Part shown: positions 21,575 to 33,652 of the stretch, piece after piece
Layout: each line of letters opens with the position of its first letter
Position numbering within the stretch: the first letter of the stretch is position 1
Assembly: GCA_001599815.1 (NCBI GenBank)
Contig: BCIA01000001.1
Location: 7,438,641-7,502,640, forward strand
Direction: 5' to 3'
DNA length: 64,000 nt
From: Furcasterigmium furcatum
Taxonomy: Eukaryota > Ascomycota > Sordariomycetes > Glomerellales > Plectosphaerellaceae
Made by a program: the position numbers and the translations under genes
The notes under the pieces: generated by a model
Told to the model about the DNA's origin: nothing
The model's input: the letters and a program-made list of their open reading frames with translations, nothing else
Databases searched by the model: none

Positions 21575-24220
21575 ATGAATCCCTCTGCCGTCATTCAACT
21601 ATTCGCCGCGAAAATCTTCCATACCGACGGAACAAGCCCTGCCAACGGGCAGTCGAGAGAACTTTCCGACAAAGCGCTCGTACACGGCGTCGAGCCATTC
21701 CTCGAACAGGAACCCACCGTCTCAAAGTGGCTTCTTGCTCTGCTGCCCTCGAGGAAGGGAACGTTAGAATACATACGGGACACCTTTCCATTTGCTGGAT
21801 GGGTGCCACGATACAACATCAGATGGCTGGTAGGAGACCTCATCGCAGGCTTGACCGTCGGCTTTGTGGTTGTCCCCCAGGGCATGGCATATGCTCTGTT
21901 GGCTGGCCTGTCTCCCGAATATGGACTGTAGACCTCTTTTACCGGCGCAATCACGTATTGGATCTTCGGCACTTCTAGGGACATTGTTATTGGCGTGAGA
22001 CTCCTAGCACCATTGGACACTGGAAGGTTACTGACAATGACCTTCAATAGACAACAGCAGTGGGATCTCTTCTCGTCGGGTCCGCTGTCGCTTCCGTAGA
22101 GGAGGCTCGTCCTGGACAGTATGCCCCGGCGGAGGTTTCCACAACCCTCTCGCTTCTTTCTGGCATGATCCTACTTCTTATCGGCTTGTTGAGGCTAGGA
22201 TGGATTGTCGACTTCATCCCATACATTTCCATCTCGGCTTTCATTACCGCTGCCGCAATCACGATCATGTCGACACAGTTCCCGGTTGCCCTGGGCATTG
22301 AGGGCGTCAACACAAGAGATGCACCTTTTCGAGTAATCCTCGAGACCCTGAGAGGGCTGAGCCGAACAAACCTTGACGCTGCGATTGGACTCACTTCAAT
22401 CTTACTTCTCTTCGCCGTCAAGTTCCTCTTCACGTACCTTGAAGGCTCGCAGCCAATGAGAAAACGACTATGGGCAACGATGAGTTCTCTCAGATTCACG
22501 TTCACTATTCTGCTGTATACACTCGTCAGCTATCTGGTCCATCGTGACATGCCTCGCGGGCAAGCCAAGTTCAACATTGTTGGCAACATTGACGCTGGTA
22601 TTTCGAGCCCGTATATCACCTCTCTGGGTAGCTTACTGACAATCTTTTGAACGACTAGGCTTCAAGCATGCTGGAATTCCACAGATCAAGCCAGACTTGG
22701 TGGGTCTGGTCGTTACCGAACTGCCTGCTGTCATGATCATCCTCGTCATCGAGCACATCGCCATCGCCAAGTCCTTTGGACGAATTTTCAGCTACACCGT
22801 GATCCCCTCACAGGAAATCATTGCTCAGGGTGTCGCAAACGTCTGCTCCCCATTTGTTGGTGGCTATGTTTGCACCGGCTCTTTCGGGGCTTCGGCAGTT
22901 CTGTCCAAAGCTGGCGTTCGGACACCATTTGCCGGCGTCTTCAGCGCCTTTGTCCTCATTCTGGCACTCTATGCTTTGACGGGCGTCTTCTACTACATCC
23001 CCAAGGCGGCCTTAGCTGGCCTCATCATCCATGCAACAAGCAATCTGCTGACACCACCTCGATCACTTTACAGATACTGGCAGCTCTCCCCATCTGAGCT
23101 CATCATCTGGGTTGCTGGTCTCTGCATCGCGCTGTTCGAGTCGCTCGAGATGTCTATCTACGTGACCATCGGACTCTCTCTGGGACTTTTATTGATCCGC
23201 CTAGCCCGTACAAAGGGTTCATTCCTCGGTCGTGTCCGCATCGTTCTCGCGCCGGTTCAAGAGCCTTCCAGCGAAACGGCGAGCAGTCGTGCCGATTCGC
23301 CGGAAGTGGAACTGGATTCAGCAAACGACCCTGATGACGACGGGCTATTGAAGAGCAAATACCTCTCTATCGACAGAGATGACGGCTCAAACACGGAAAT
23401 CAACCTGGAATCCCCCCATCCGGGGGTCTTCATTTACAGGTTCAACGAAGGGTTCAATTACACCAACCAGGCACAGCACATTGACCGCATCGCCAACTAC
23501 GTGATTCGCCTCACTGAGCGCGCAAGCACCGAGGACCACAGCAAGGTCCCATCCGATCGGCTCTGGAACGATCCGGGCCCCTGCCTAGAGAAGGCCGTCT
23601 CGTCCAGTGCAGATTCAGATTCCGACTCTGCCCCGTCCAGCTCCGGCCTGACTCCTTTGCCCTCGCTCCGAGCCATGGTCTTTGACTTCGGCGCGGTCAA
23701 CAATATCGGCGTCACCAGTGTGAACGGGCTGGCTGACCTGCGATCAACGCTCGAGAAACATGCTGCTCCCAGTGTCGTGGAGTGGCATTTTGCGAACGTG
23801 CACAACCGATGGACGAGGCGAGCCCTTGCCGTTGCAGGATTTGGAACCATGTCTAGCAGGGGTGCTCAGTCCGTCAAGGTATGGTCCCCAACATATGCAG
23901 TAGCTGGCTCAGTGGTCACTGCAGATGACGAAGACACCCAGTCAGGCGAAAGAAGAGGAGATGAAGAAACTCTTACAGGAAATGTCCCCGGTTCAACCCA
24001 TGGGAGGTTGGAAATAGCAGAGCTTGACAATGCGGCTTCGGTAAGGGGAAACAAGACGGGATGTAGCAATGCCATGACGGCAAGGGCACAACAAGTCAGA
24101 CGGCGACATCCTCTTCATAGCGTTGACCGCCCATTCTTCCACGCAGACGTCAATGACGCATTAGTAGCAGCGGTTAGGAGCATCAGCGGGGGTAGATTTT
24201 CCAGCGCGGGCTCTGATTAG
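21575..24220 (+). pseudogene. SulP-family sulfate permease with STAS domain, interrupted by one TAG
   Basis: Exons are 21575-21994, 22051-22597 and 22659-24220, all in frame with good splice sites. The protein would be about 840 residues. It has the SulP entry motif (DLIAGLTVGFVVVPQGMAYALLAGL), about ten membrane spans including GGYVCTGSFGASAVLSKAG, and a cytoplasmic STAS domain (PGVFIYRFNEGFNYTN; MVFDFGAVNNIGVTSVNGL). SulP proteins import sulfate with protons for cysteine synthesis. A TAG at 21929-21931 falls inside the invariant stretch SPEYGL-stop-TSFTGA, where family members have Tyr. Everything after it remains open and conserved, so this is a very young nonsense allele, a sequence error or a readthrough case. 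The insert between TM region and STAS is low-complexity, as in other fungal members. Confidence 0.75.
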
Positions 24221-24508
24221 GCAGACCTTCTTGATTTTAGATGTTCCACATCAACTTTGTCTACGAGATGATGTCCAGCTTCAATGCCACCCACCACGAA
24301 GAACTCATTTATGGAGGCGATGATTATTCGTTTCCATGCTGGAGAAGCGGCACAGCGTCACCGTTATCGCTGCGACTTCACGCACAATAGAGAAAAACTA
24401 ACTGTGTCACAAGGACGTTAAATTATGTCTATATTTAATGCTCTAAAAGCACCGTCCTAGTCTCTAGTACAATGAGATTCTCTTTCGAGCTCTTGTCTTT
24501 TACGTCCG
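24221..24508. other. Short convergent intergenic region
   Basis: Nothing is recognised between the sulfate permease and the minus-strand regulator. Confidence 0.5.
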
Positions 24509-27000
24509 CTAGGTACTATACTCAGCAGAGGGACTAAACTCTAGTAGCCCGACAATGTTTATATAGCTCGAGTACCAATCGGTGCTATGGTGTGCGTTGG
24601 GATCCAATCCCATCACGGCATCTTGGCCATCATCCCCGTCAAAAATCGCGTTTAAGTCGTTGCCAGGAATGAAGCCCAGCTGATTTATATACGCGTCTAA
24701 CCTGCCGGGCAGCGCGTCCTCCGAGGCGCCTCTCTCATCATGAGGCGTGCACTGCTCGTTCTGCATCCGCTTCGACTCGATAAACACACCGGCGATGTTG
24801 TACAACGTCTGACAGAGTCGGAAAAGTCTGCCGATCTGGTCTGAGAGGTGTCGCCAGGGCTCCAATGAGGCCATGAAGCTTTCAATGCGCTGCAGGTCGG
24901 CCATGTCCGATGTCTCAAGGACGTAGCAGAAAAGAACGATGAACGGGATGAACGGAGAAAAGGATACTCTCCTGTCGGCACGGTCAGGGCTTGATCGGGG
25001 CGTGCGGTGCTGAAAAGAAGAAAGAGGAAACCTACCAGTGCATGTACGCAGGCGCAAGCATATGGTTCGTGCCAATAAGCTTGGTGCACTCGAGGTGCAT
25101 CTGTATTGTCTTCCTCGCAGTGTGAATGCAATCCCGGCTGAAGCTTGTGGGCGCCCCTTCTGAGGGGCTTTTGGGAGCATCGGGCGGGATTGTTCGGTAG
25201 ATGAGCGTCAGCGACGACAGCAGGGACACCTCGTCCGACCTGAGGAGCATCGCCGAGATGTGGGCATCGCCTCCCTGCATATCGATAGGCCCCTGCTCGA
25301 ACCTTTTGCGGACCCGGTATATCTTGTCTCCTTCCTCGAGAAGAACCGCGGCACAAGCGTGGGCCCTCTGTGTGCGCAGCTCCAACGGCTGCGTCAACGC
25401 TCTGGGGCTGAAGAGGTCCTCATACATGCGGCCCTTGACCTCGGCGTGCACGACCCAGCTTTGGATGTTGCGCCTGTGGTCATCAAACTCCGGAAAGGGC
25501 TCCAGTGTCCGGGAGAGGGTAATGTCATAGTCCTGAAGGGTGGATGGACGGCCGAGTCTCAGCGCCAACGTCTTGTCGAATATGTAGGCCACCCAAAACA
25601 GTACTGTGCTGCTACGCTTCGCCTGGTGGTCGTCCCCTGGACGGATAGCTGCTCTATGGTACCCTAGCGAGAGGCACAGCTGGCATGCGGTGGTGTTCAG
25701 TCGCCATGCTAGAGAAGGCTTGGAAATCTCAATGGTATAGCTTGCTGCCATGACCAGAGCCTCGACATTCTCCTTTCGAGCCGGCATCAGCATGTTCAGA
25801 TCCGAAAGCAACGTCTCTAGGTTATCTCGACACATGTCACAGTATTTCTGAAGCGTGTTGGTCATATCCTCGTCATCGGCCTGCATTGCCAGGGCTGTCT
25901 TCTCCTGGAGGATGTAATACAGCCCAGCGTTGGTGATGATGAAAGTTGCCTGCGTAAAATCGTCCGTAGCAAAGTAGACCTTACGACAAAGCTCAGTGAA
26001 GTATTCGACGCTCGTGAGAGAACAGAGGAGAGTAAATGACCGAGGGATAGTTTCCTTGAGTTCTCTCAGAACTTTGACGATGTATTCAAGCGGTGGCATT
26101 GGAAGGTCTCGAAAGCCACCACTGGGGAGCGGTTTGGCGTTAGAGAAGTCAGTCTGGCTGGTCTGCTTCTGCAGTTCTAGAAGGTGTTGCAGGGACGAGA
26201 GCGCAACTCGAAGCCTGGGCCCGGCCTGTTGAATGGAATGCTGCTCGACTGCGTGCTCGAAGCATTCGCTGGCCAAGGCAGCGTGAGCGGCTACCGAGCT
26301 GTCGCCCTCGAACCCCGAGCCATTGAGGGTCGTATCTGAAGCCACGGTCGCGTCGGTGTTGACCGCTTTGGTTGGTGCGTGGCCGTCGGTTGATGGACCT
26401 ACACGGGATGCTGATGGAGAAGATGGTTGACTTGCTGAACCGTGGTGCGTTCTAGGTCGCCTGGCCTGTGTCGAGGACTCTATCCGACGCTGAGATTCTG
26501 TAATCTCGCTCAGCGCCACTTCAATGCTGGAGAGTCTACGCTGGATGTGGTCTATCTTTCTTTCGCTGAGATTGACATTAATTCTCCATGGTCAAACACA
26601 CTGCTGCAGAGAGGAGCAGATGGCCAGAGTCCCATATCAACTTACTACTGTGTAGTAATCAGCACTCTTTGGCGATGCTCCTTCGGCTTCTGCCCGGCGC
26701 CAGTGAAGGAGCAGTGCTGCTTCGCAGTGGTGCAATTTGAGCATGGTGTCTGTCGATCACATCGGACCTGATCAATCCAGGATGTACAGGTTAACTCAGC
26801 TCATTTCGTGGGTGGTGGATGGAGGCCGGCAAGCAGCGGGAACAAGACGTACCTTTCTCGTGCGACATTGATCGCACTAAGATGGGCAAGAAGTCCACGG
26901 GTCAGTGGCGTTGCATACCAGGAGCTCTGGGTTCGGAAAGCATGCCTACCACGCGTCTTGAGAGGTCGCCGGCTTCGCTTGCACCTGATTCCACTTCCAT
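24509..27000 (-). CDS. Zn2Cys6 fungal-specific transcription factor
   Basis: Start 27000 is chosen because small exons assemble a perfect zinc cluster: 26950-27000, 26853-26876 (CDQCRTRK), 26649-26767 (VRCDRQTPCSNC onward), then 25037-26565 and 24509-24971. The cluster is C-x2-C-x6-C-x5-C-x2-C-x6-C. It is followed by a short coiled-coil (ERKIDHIQRRLSSIEVALSEI), a Ser/Pro-rich linker and a fungal-specific regulatory domain with NTTACQLCLSLGYHR and ALRLGRPSTLQDYDI. Frame is kept throughout and no lesion is seen. It lies convergent to the sulfate permease, and its upstream side faces the dioxygenase at 27451, so it could control that gene. The target is unproven. Confidence 0.78.
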
Positions 27001-27450
27001 TTTCTGAACGGGCCACGCACGATCCACGATTGTCTGTGGGCGGTCAGTCGTCAGATGGAGGGTCAAGATGGGAGTGTGTCCGGTTCGGAGACTGGCGACG
27101 TTTTACACCCCGCGGATCCCGTGCTATCCAGAGGTAAAGATAAGAAGAATCACACTAGCCATTGGAAGACTGGTGTTATCAATGATGCTCAGTTTCGCCT
27201 TATCGAGCTAGGTTCCGCGGCGGCCGAGGCCTTATCTCAGTCACACCACTTGAGCACCATCTTCCCCCGTCACTTATAAACAAGGAGAGCCCTCGTCTAG
27301 GGACGAAAGACGTGATAAATATCCTTCAATCCGGCGTACCGTCTGATTGGAGTCTCGTAGTGCAAGGAATACTTATATGAGGACGCAGGGCACTAACTCG
27401 ATCTTATCGAGAACCCGAGGTGTTCAAGGTAACGCCCACCATCCCCCGCC
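27001..27450 (+). promoter_or_regulatory. Promoter region with clustered GATA sites
   Basis: Five GATA-type sites fit the AreA/WC recognition core within 270 bp: GATAAG at 27139-27144, CTTATC at 27199-27204 and 27231-27236, GATAAA at 27314-27319 and CTTATC at 27403-27408. They precede the dioxygenase at 27451 and suggest nitrogen-source control. The divergent regulator could share them. Confidence 0.45.
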
Positions 27451-28590
27451 ATGGCATCAGTGCTCCCCGTCATCGACTTCGCACCCTTCCTCTCTCCAAC
27501 CGCATCGGCGGAGGAGAAAAAGGACGTTGCCCATGAGCTCGACAAGGCTTGTCGCGAGGTTGGGTTCTTCTACTTAAAGGGCCATGGTATCCCGCCGGAT
27601 CTGATCTCGAGCATCCTCTCCAAGGCACGGGAGTTCTTCGAGACCGCGACGGTGGATGAGAGGGCAGCTATCGCGCTCAAGAATACCAAGGAGGGCGGTG
27701 ACAATGCACGCGGGTGGCTTCGGGTGAATAATGAAGACAAGGGTTCGCATGAGGTAGGTCCCCATCCCCCCGACCCCCCAAGCGGACCAACATGATTAAC
27801 ATCGCCCAGGCCGTGGACTTTTACCGCCCAGTTAAGGAGCATGGCCCGCCATACACTACCGGGATGGGACGAAACCATTGGCCTTCGACGCCGCCCGAGT
27901 TTCGAGGTATTGCCGAGTCGTACATTGCACACCTCGAGGGTCTGGGCACGGAGGTGATGAAAGCCATGGCCATTGGCCTGCAAGTCGACGAAACCATATT
28001 CCTCGAACGTATTGACAAGGCTTTCTGGAACCTGCGAATCCTTGGGTACGAGGGGAGAAAGGAACGCTCAAACAAAATGGCAGGGATCGGAGAACACACG
28101 GGTGAGAGATTACCACGGCACCTCCTTAAGGGAAATATGCTGATTTGCGCAGATTTCGGCATCCTCACGTTTCTTTTAACCGACTCGTGTCCCAAGTCGC
28201 TCCAGGTCCTGAGCAAATCCGGAGAGTGGCTCTGGGCTGATCCTAAGGAGGTAAGAGGGCAAGATCATGAGCGGCATCGTGAATGAAGGACCTAATGATC
28301 GCATTTCACAGGGATGCTACGTCTGCAACATCGGTGACATGCTTGCCGAATGGACACGGGGTGCCTACAAGTCGACCCTCCACCGGGTATGCCACAACTC
28401 GGACTCGCTGCGCATTTCGATACCATTCTTCTTTGACCCCAACTGGGACGCCTTCATCTCGCCCGTCCTTCCCTCTCCCGACAACAAGGTGCATGAAGAT
28501 GAGGGTATCCGTTACCAGGACAAGTTTGTGCGGTCGGTCGACTACCCTCTGTGGCGTGATCCACTCGTGGAGCCAACCACGTCCTCGTAA
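27451..28590 (+). CDS. 2-oxoglutarate/Fe(II)-dependent dioxygenase (isopenicillin N synthase-like)
   Basis: Exons are 27451-27753, 27810-28101, 28153-28250 and 28312-28590, all in frame. The product of about 323 residues has the non-haem dioxygenase N-terminal domain (VLPVIDFAPFLSP; ACREVGFFYLKGHGI) and the 2OG-Fe(II) domain. The HxD iron ligands appear in GEHTDFGILTFL after splicing exons 2 and 3. The distal His is in YKSTLHRVCHNS and the 2OG-binding Arg-x-Ser in SLRISIPFF. Such enzymes hydroxylate or desaturate small molecules; the substrate cannot be told. Relatives occur in secondary metabolism and in plant-compound modification, but no biosynthetic core enzyme is nearby. Intact. Confidence 0.83.
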
Positions 28591-29283
28591 GAGACAGTGC
28601 CTAGCCTACTATCATGCAAGCTCGACTAAATAAACCATCATTTATATTTTTCGATAACTCATATTCTACTAGCATAGTTCTACGAAGCGGAATGATTAGT
28701 ATGGATGAAGAGGCAAAACTCGGTGGGCGTGGCGTAATAATCGCCCATCTAGATCCTAATGTTCTACTGTCGCTGCTAGAAACACTACCTATAGATTCAC
28801 CGTGTCGAGAGGCCGTAAATATTTTAGTCTCATAGTTGGGCAGTGGCTGCGCTTCCTCGAGCATAACCACGCTACTGACATACCTTCTTCCCGATCAACG
28901 CTAGGAGACTAGAGAGTGAAACCATAGAGCATTGTTTATGTTGTTGGCTTGGGATGGCTTCCAGCCGTGATCTCCAAAGGCGCCACGCTGAATCTTCCTA
29001 CTGATGGATTGTAGTGGCTGCTAGACAAAGACGCTACTGGTCTTCCTGATGAACCATCCCACTGTCCAAGTCGCTTGAGCATAAATATCGCCATGTTAGG
29101 ATACGCGGGATGGATGTGCATCCTACTTTCTCATTCACCCGAGCCAAATGCTTGACAATCGCCACATATAGTATTCATATTAAATTCTACCTAGACCACC
29201 ACCCTCTGGAAAGCACTTTCGATGGGTGTTTCGAGATTGGAGGAACTCGTAGCCGCGCAAGCGCGTCAAGTCTCGGGCATTTG
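28591..29283. other. AT-richer intergenic stretch
   Basis: About 690 bp between convergent 3' ends. It is more AT-rich than its surroundings, with no supported gene. Short open frames lack conservation. Confidence 0.45.
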
Positions 29284-31061
29284 TTAGTTGGAGACAGACT
29301 CAGCTGGCTGATTCCTTCTCGGCCCCTTGAACCATTTGTGCGCACGGAAGTAGTACCAAGGAAGGACTATGACCCAGAGACTGAGATAAAATACGATGCT
29401 CCAGTTGAATGTCCTCACAGTAGGATTTGGGAAAACCAGAGACAGGGCGATGCTGGCGTTGATGGGGGTCTTGGTCACGGTGTTGACATGGCTGAGCCAC
29501 CCGGAGAAAGGCAGAGCGCCGTCGCGTGCATAGGCGAAGTACACTCGCGTTCCAGCGGTATTGTTGACAAAGACGACGCCGAAGTTGGACAGGACGGTGA
29601 AAAGCCAGAGAACTTTGGTGAACACTCCGCCCCCCAGGGTCAGGTGGAGAATCGCACCCAGCGGCTGCCCCAGCGGCGAGTCGAAGACGGCATCGATGTC
29701 GGGGGTGGCGTAGGCTAGGGATACATTGAAGACGTAGCCGAGAACGGCGACGGAGACGCAGGAAATCCACATGGCATTTGGCACCACCCAGGCGGCATTC
29801 TCGGTCTCCTCGGCGAGATGGGCTTTTGGGCGTGTTAGCAGGCACTAGTAAACTCGGGCATGGACATGGATGGCTCCGAGACGTACCTGCAGAATCATAT
29901 CCGCTGATGCACCAGGCGGGGACGAGGAATGTCAGTAGGAACACGAGGCCGACGTTGGACCATCTGGTCTGGTTGTAGTAGGTGGTGAAGATTTCCTTGG
30001 CGTCGTTATACTCATTGTTTCGTCGAGCAGCAATCGGCAAGGCGATGAGAATTATGAAGAACGTGATGGTACCCAGCCATACGAAAACATTGCTTATCTG
30101 ACCGAGGATCCGACTTGGGAGGACCATGACGAGGGCGCAGCTGTGGTGCTTGTAAGCGGACATTTGGATGTACGGTAACACAGCACTGTGACAAGGGGGG
30201 AAGTGAGTACATACGCGATTACACATGCAAGGTAAATCTAGAGAAAAACATTGGTTTAGTCTGAGTTATTGTGTTGAGCATATGCTGCGAGGCGTCTTGA
30301 CATACCAGGTAAACCTGCCATTCCGTAGGGGCGAATTCGGGATGGAACATAACAACAAGCGCCGTGATCATGTCAGCCTGGGTCATAAAGAACGAGGCTC
30401 CTCCAAGCGAGCAGGCCATGATCATGCACCAAGCCTAGGAGTCAGAAGATCAGTCGTGAGTTAGGAAGGTATATCGACGAGGGCAGCATCCACGACTCAC
30501 GGTGATCCAGCAAGCAATTCCCTTGAGCTTCGGGGGTGCGCAATCGTAGGTCCTGTCCATCATGTGAGTATATTCATCTCAGAGACGGATCTCGGAAGTC
30601 CTCACCAGTAGTATCTATGCCACATGATATGTCAGCCTACAATTCCGTTGCTCTACGGGACGAGAATCCACGTACAAGCCTCCCGCAGTGGGCATGGACG
30701 AGCTCAGTTCGGCCAGGGAGAAGACCTTGAAGAGGATGAAGATGGACGCAATCAGCCATCCCCAAGTCATTGGTAGAAAGCCGAGGTAGCCCATACTGAA
30801 CCAGAGCGTGCCTATGTGCGCCGTTAGGAGACGCCATCATACAAGAACTGCGACCATCGGGAAGTACGCACCTCCAAGACTGGGTAGGAGACCGAGACCA
30901 GTGAGGCAGAAGGCGATTGCCGAGTAGAAGGTGAAACCTCTTTTCATGTGCTGCTCGTATCCCAGCTCGTAGAGCTTCTCGTCCTCCATGTCGACCGCAA
31001 GGGCCACGGACGCTGGTCTTACAGAGTCCGTCTTCTCAGACATGGCGACTTTGTCAGTCAT
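29284..31061 (-). CDS. YAT/APC amino-acid permease with a probable internal deletion
   Basis: The start is at 31061 (MTDKVAMSEKTDSVRP). Several small exons join in frame to give EKLYELGYEQHMKRGFTFYSA, SLAELSSSMPTAGGLYYWTYDCAPPK, SLGGASFFMTQADMI, CISGYDSAAHLAEETENAAW and DGALPFSGWLSHVNTVTKTPINA. These are hallmarks of fungal amino-acid/choline/GABA permeases of the plasma membrane. After INASIALSLVF the sequence jumps straight to PNPTVRTFNWSIVFYLSLWVIVLPWYYF, the last membrane segment. Relatives have some 70-80 further residues with two to three membrane spans at this point. The junction is in frame with no intron signal. The C-terminal KGPRRN end is kept. Function is doubtful unless the shortened form works. 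Confidence 0.68.
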
Positions 31062-31567
31062 GCTTTGTTTTTAGATAGAGAAAAATTATCGCAGAGTGGT
31101 CGTTATGTGAAGACGATAAACCGTGCCATCCCCTTTGTCTTCTTGCCGTCCTCTCCTCTGGTGTTGTTATAGACTTCTCCATGCAAGCCAATGCCAACAA
31201 ATCGGCCACGATTGCGAAGCACTATGTCGCGACTCCGGCGATATCGCTCGGGGGCTTATCTCCTCTGCCCTGTAATGATAAGCGTCTGATTGGCGCCGCC
31301 TCGGGCCTTGTTATCGACGAAGTCAGCGCTATCGAGCCCTACGACCTAATCTCTCGGCCGCCGAGGAACCCGCGGAGGGGCTATCACATTCCGTGGGGAC
31401 TTCGGCGGACGGCGATGCATGTCCTCGGCAAGAACATTGATACTAAAGAGAAATGCAACACTGTGATGTCCTACCTTGATGTACCATCATCGAAACGAAA
31501 CAGCCTCTTTCAACTCTTTCTGATTAGTTGCCATAGCCAAGCGGTCCAAACTTGAACTGAGGATCCA
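31062..31567. promoter_or_regulatory. Divergent promoter region with GATA motifs
   Basis: It lies between the YAT permease and the Hri1-like gene. Several GATA/TTATC cores occur, including a GATAAG near 31277 and a CTTATC near 31256. This is compatible with nitrogen regulation of the permease. Confidence 0.35.
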
Positions 31568-32398
31568 ATGGGGTCGGCAGTCAGCCATGCGGCCAACGCC
31601 AAAGCTTACAACACCAAGGCACCCCCTGCCAGGTCTCCCTCCTCGCCAGACCTTCCGCTATGGGCCCAGAAACTTCTCCGCCGACCCATGGTCGAAATCC
31701 GCCGTGGCCTCTCTCTTGGTTACAACCCTCCCTCTGAACAATCTTCCGTTATTGCCATGACGGTCCCCTCGGGAAAATACGTGGATATCCGGTTCCCAAA
31801 CTCCCCCGACTTCGAGTCTCCCGTGAAGAAGGATTCCGACAAAATCAAAGGCTACGCAACGGCCGGCATTTGCACCACCAGTATCCTGCCCGGAACAGAC
31901 AGCTGCGTCCCGTACGAATGCACCATCCATGTCAAGTGGGAGCACCCAATCGACTCTAGCGGAGCGTTCACCCCCGACAGCGCGGACATTTATCTGCTTC
32001 ACAATGGAGACACGATGGAAATCGGGACCATGACGATAGGGGACCAGTTGCACATGTTCAAGGAGTACTGGGTTGCGCCCGAGTCGATGGGTGAGAGTCC
32101 AACTTATGTAGTAGTCGAGACCAGAGCGGTACTGGATTCTCAGAGGTCGGATTACGCCAAGGGAATGGCCATCGTAATCGGAAACTACTGCCAGGGCATA
32201 TTACAGACCGAAGATGAATTCTGGGTTGAACGCTGGCAGCTGCAGGAGAACACCGAGAAGTGGACTAAAGATTCAAGAAGCAACACGGCTGCTTCTGACG
32301 AGGTTTTGCCTTGCCGATGGGTAATGGTCTCGAAAAGGAAGCTTGGAGACTGTATCACTCTCAACGGATTAGATTGGATAGTTACAGAAACATCCTAA
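31568..32398 (+). CDS. Hri1-like protein
   Basis: This is a single exon of 276 residues. The segment SGKYVDIRFPN, the acidic/basic VKWEHPIDSSG block and the NGDTMEIGTMTIGDQLHMFKEYWV block resemble the fungal Hri1 family, beta-barrel proteins of unclear function related in shape to lipocalins. The match is by pattern only. No signal peptide is evident. The ATG at 31568 follows a stop-rich region and an alternative downstream start is possible. No lesion seen. Confidence 0.5.
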   Translation: MGSAVSHAANAKAYNTKAPPARSPSSPDLPLWAQKLLRRPMVEIRRGLSLGYNPPSEQSSVIAMTVPSGKYVDIRFPNSPDFESPVKKDSDKIKGYATAGICTTSILPGTDSCVPYECTIHVKWEHPIDSSGAFTPDSADIYLLHNGDTMEIGTMTIGDQLHMFKEYWVAPESMGESPTYVVVETRAVLDSQRSDYAKGMAIVIGNYCQGILQTEDEFWVERWQLQENTEKWTKDSRSNTAASDEVLPCRWVMVSKRKLGDCITLNGLDWIVTETS

Positions 32399-32558
32399 GA
32401 TTAGGCGAATTCCGACAGTACAATAAAGCGTCGCACTGCTAATGGAAGCATCTGCTCTTCTCCTACAGTGTGCATGTTATCGTGGTATCGGGGGATCCTG
32501 AGATGGGTGAAGTCTTTACATTTAGTACTACTAATATTTCCGGATACTGTATGCTCCA

Positions 32559-33324
32559 TTACAAGGACCAGCCCTCCAGGGCGGCAAGCACATTTCGAGT
32601 CTTAGTGACAGCTCCAAAGATTCCGCCCTCGCCACAGACACTCTCCACCGCCGCATCATGCAACTTCTCCTCACCAGCAGCCGAGGCGTCTGAAACCAAA
32701 ACGCAGTCCATCCCCATATCATCTAAACACCAATTAGGCACATGCTCACAAAAGAATCTCGGAGGCAAACCTACTCGCGTCTCTCATCGTGCTCGTGACG
32801 CACACGTCCGTGGTGACACCGCAGATGACGAGCTTGTTGACGCCCCGATTATCAAGAAGCAGCTTTAGGTCCGTGTGCAAGAACGCGCTCCGTCCAGGCT
32901 TGTCGATTATGGGCTCGGAGGGTAGAGGTGCCAGCTCCGGTATGATGTCGTGACCTTTGTCCCCGCGGATGAGATGGCGCCCCAGAGGCCCCTCGTCGCC
33001 GATGCCCCTGCCGCTGGGGTTGTTTCGGCTGCGGAAAAGCTCCCTGCTGGACAGCGTCGAGAGGTCTGGGCGATGTCCCTCGCGCGTGTGGTAGACCGGG
33101 AATCCTGCATTTCGGAACGCGGCGAGAAGGGACCTAATGTGCGGGATCACCGCCCTTGTTGGCTCGACTGAGAGACCCTGAGAGTCGAGATATCCCCCGG
33201 CAGAGCAGAAGTCGAGTTGCATATCAACAATAATCAGCGCAGTAGATTCTGGGCTGAGAGACGAGTCGTGCGGCCAATTGTACGGCTCTGCCTCGATGGA
33301 TTTGGCGGACAATTCAGCAGCCAT
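32559..33324 (-). CDS. Isochorismatase-fold cysteine hydrolase
   Basis: Exons are 32775-33324 and 32559-32722, split by a 52-nt intron (GTAGGT donor, TTTAG acceptor). The splice restores the family reading MRDANDMGMDCVLVSDASAA. The product has the catalytic Asp in LIIVDMQLDF, a Lys in IDKPGRSAF and the nucleophile Cys in GVTTDVCVTSTMRDA. Members cleave amides or vinyl ethers (ureidoacrylate, biuret, nicotinamide, isochorismate types). About 237 residues, intact. Position beside a YAT permease and GATA sites hints at nitrogen salvage, but the substrate is unknown. Confidence 0.83.
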
Positions 33325-33652
33325 CGTGTGTTACCGGGAGGCTGGGTCATTTCACTTCGTTTACCAGGCCCCGAAAATACTCATATATACATTGAGGCCG
33401 GCTTCGGAGACTCCAGTGTCACTCTTTCTGAAGTTGTGCCTTATCGGGACACTAGGAGGCTACAGACATCGGTGTAGGTCCCCGGGCGATAAGCACATGG
33501 CTCGGGTTCCGCGGAACTTAGTATGACGACAGAAGTCCCTGGCGAATGGCCGGAAAAAAATTCGAATTTTGTGGCTTATAGATCATAAGGGAAAGTTATT
33601 GGCCGCTTTCATTGGCAGTGAAATGCATCATCCTCCAACAGTTTGTAATACC

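Noticed and set aside
28591..29283. Transposon remnant in the AT-richer gap
   Set aside because: No terminal repeats, target-site duplications or transposase motifs could be seen.
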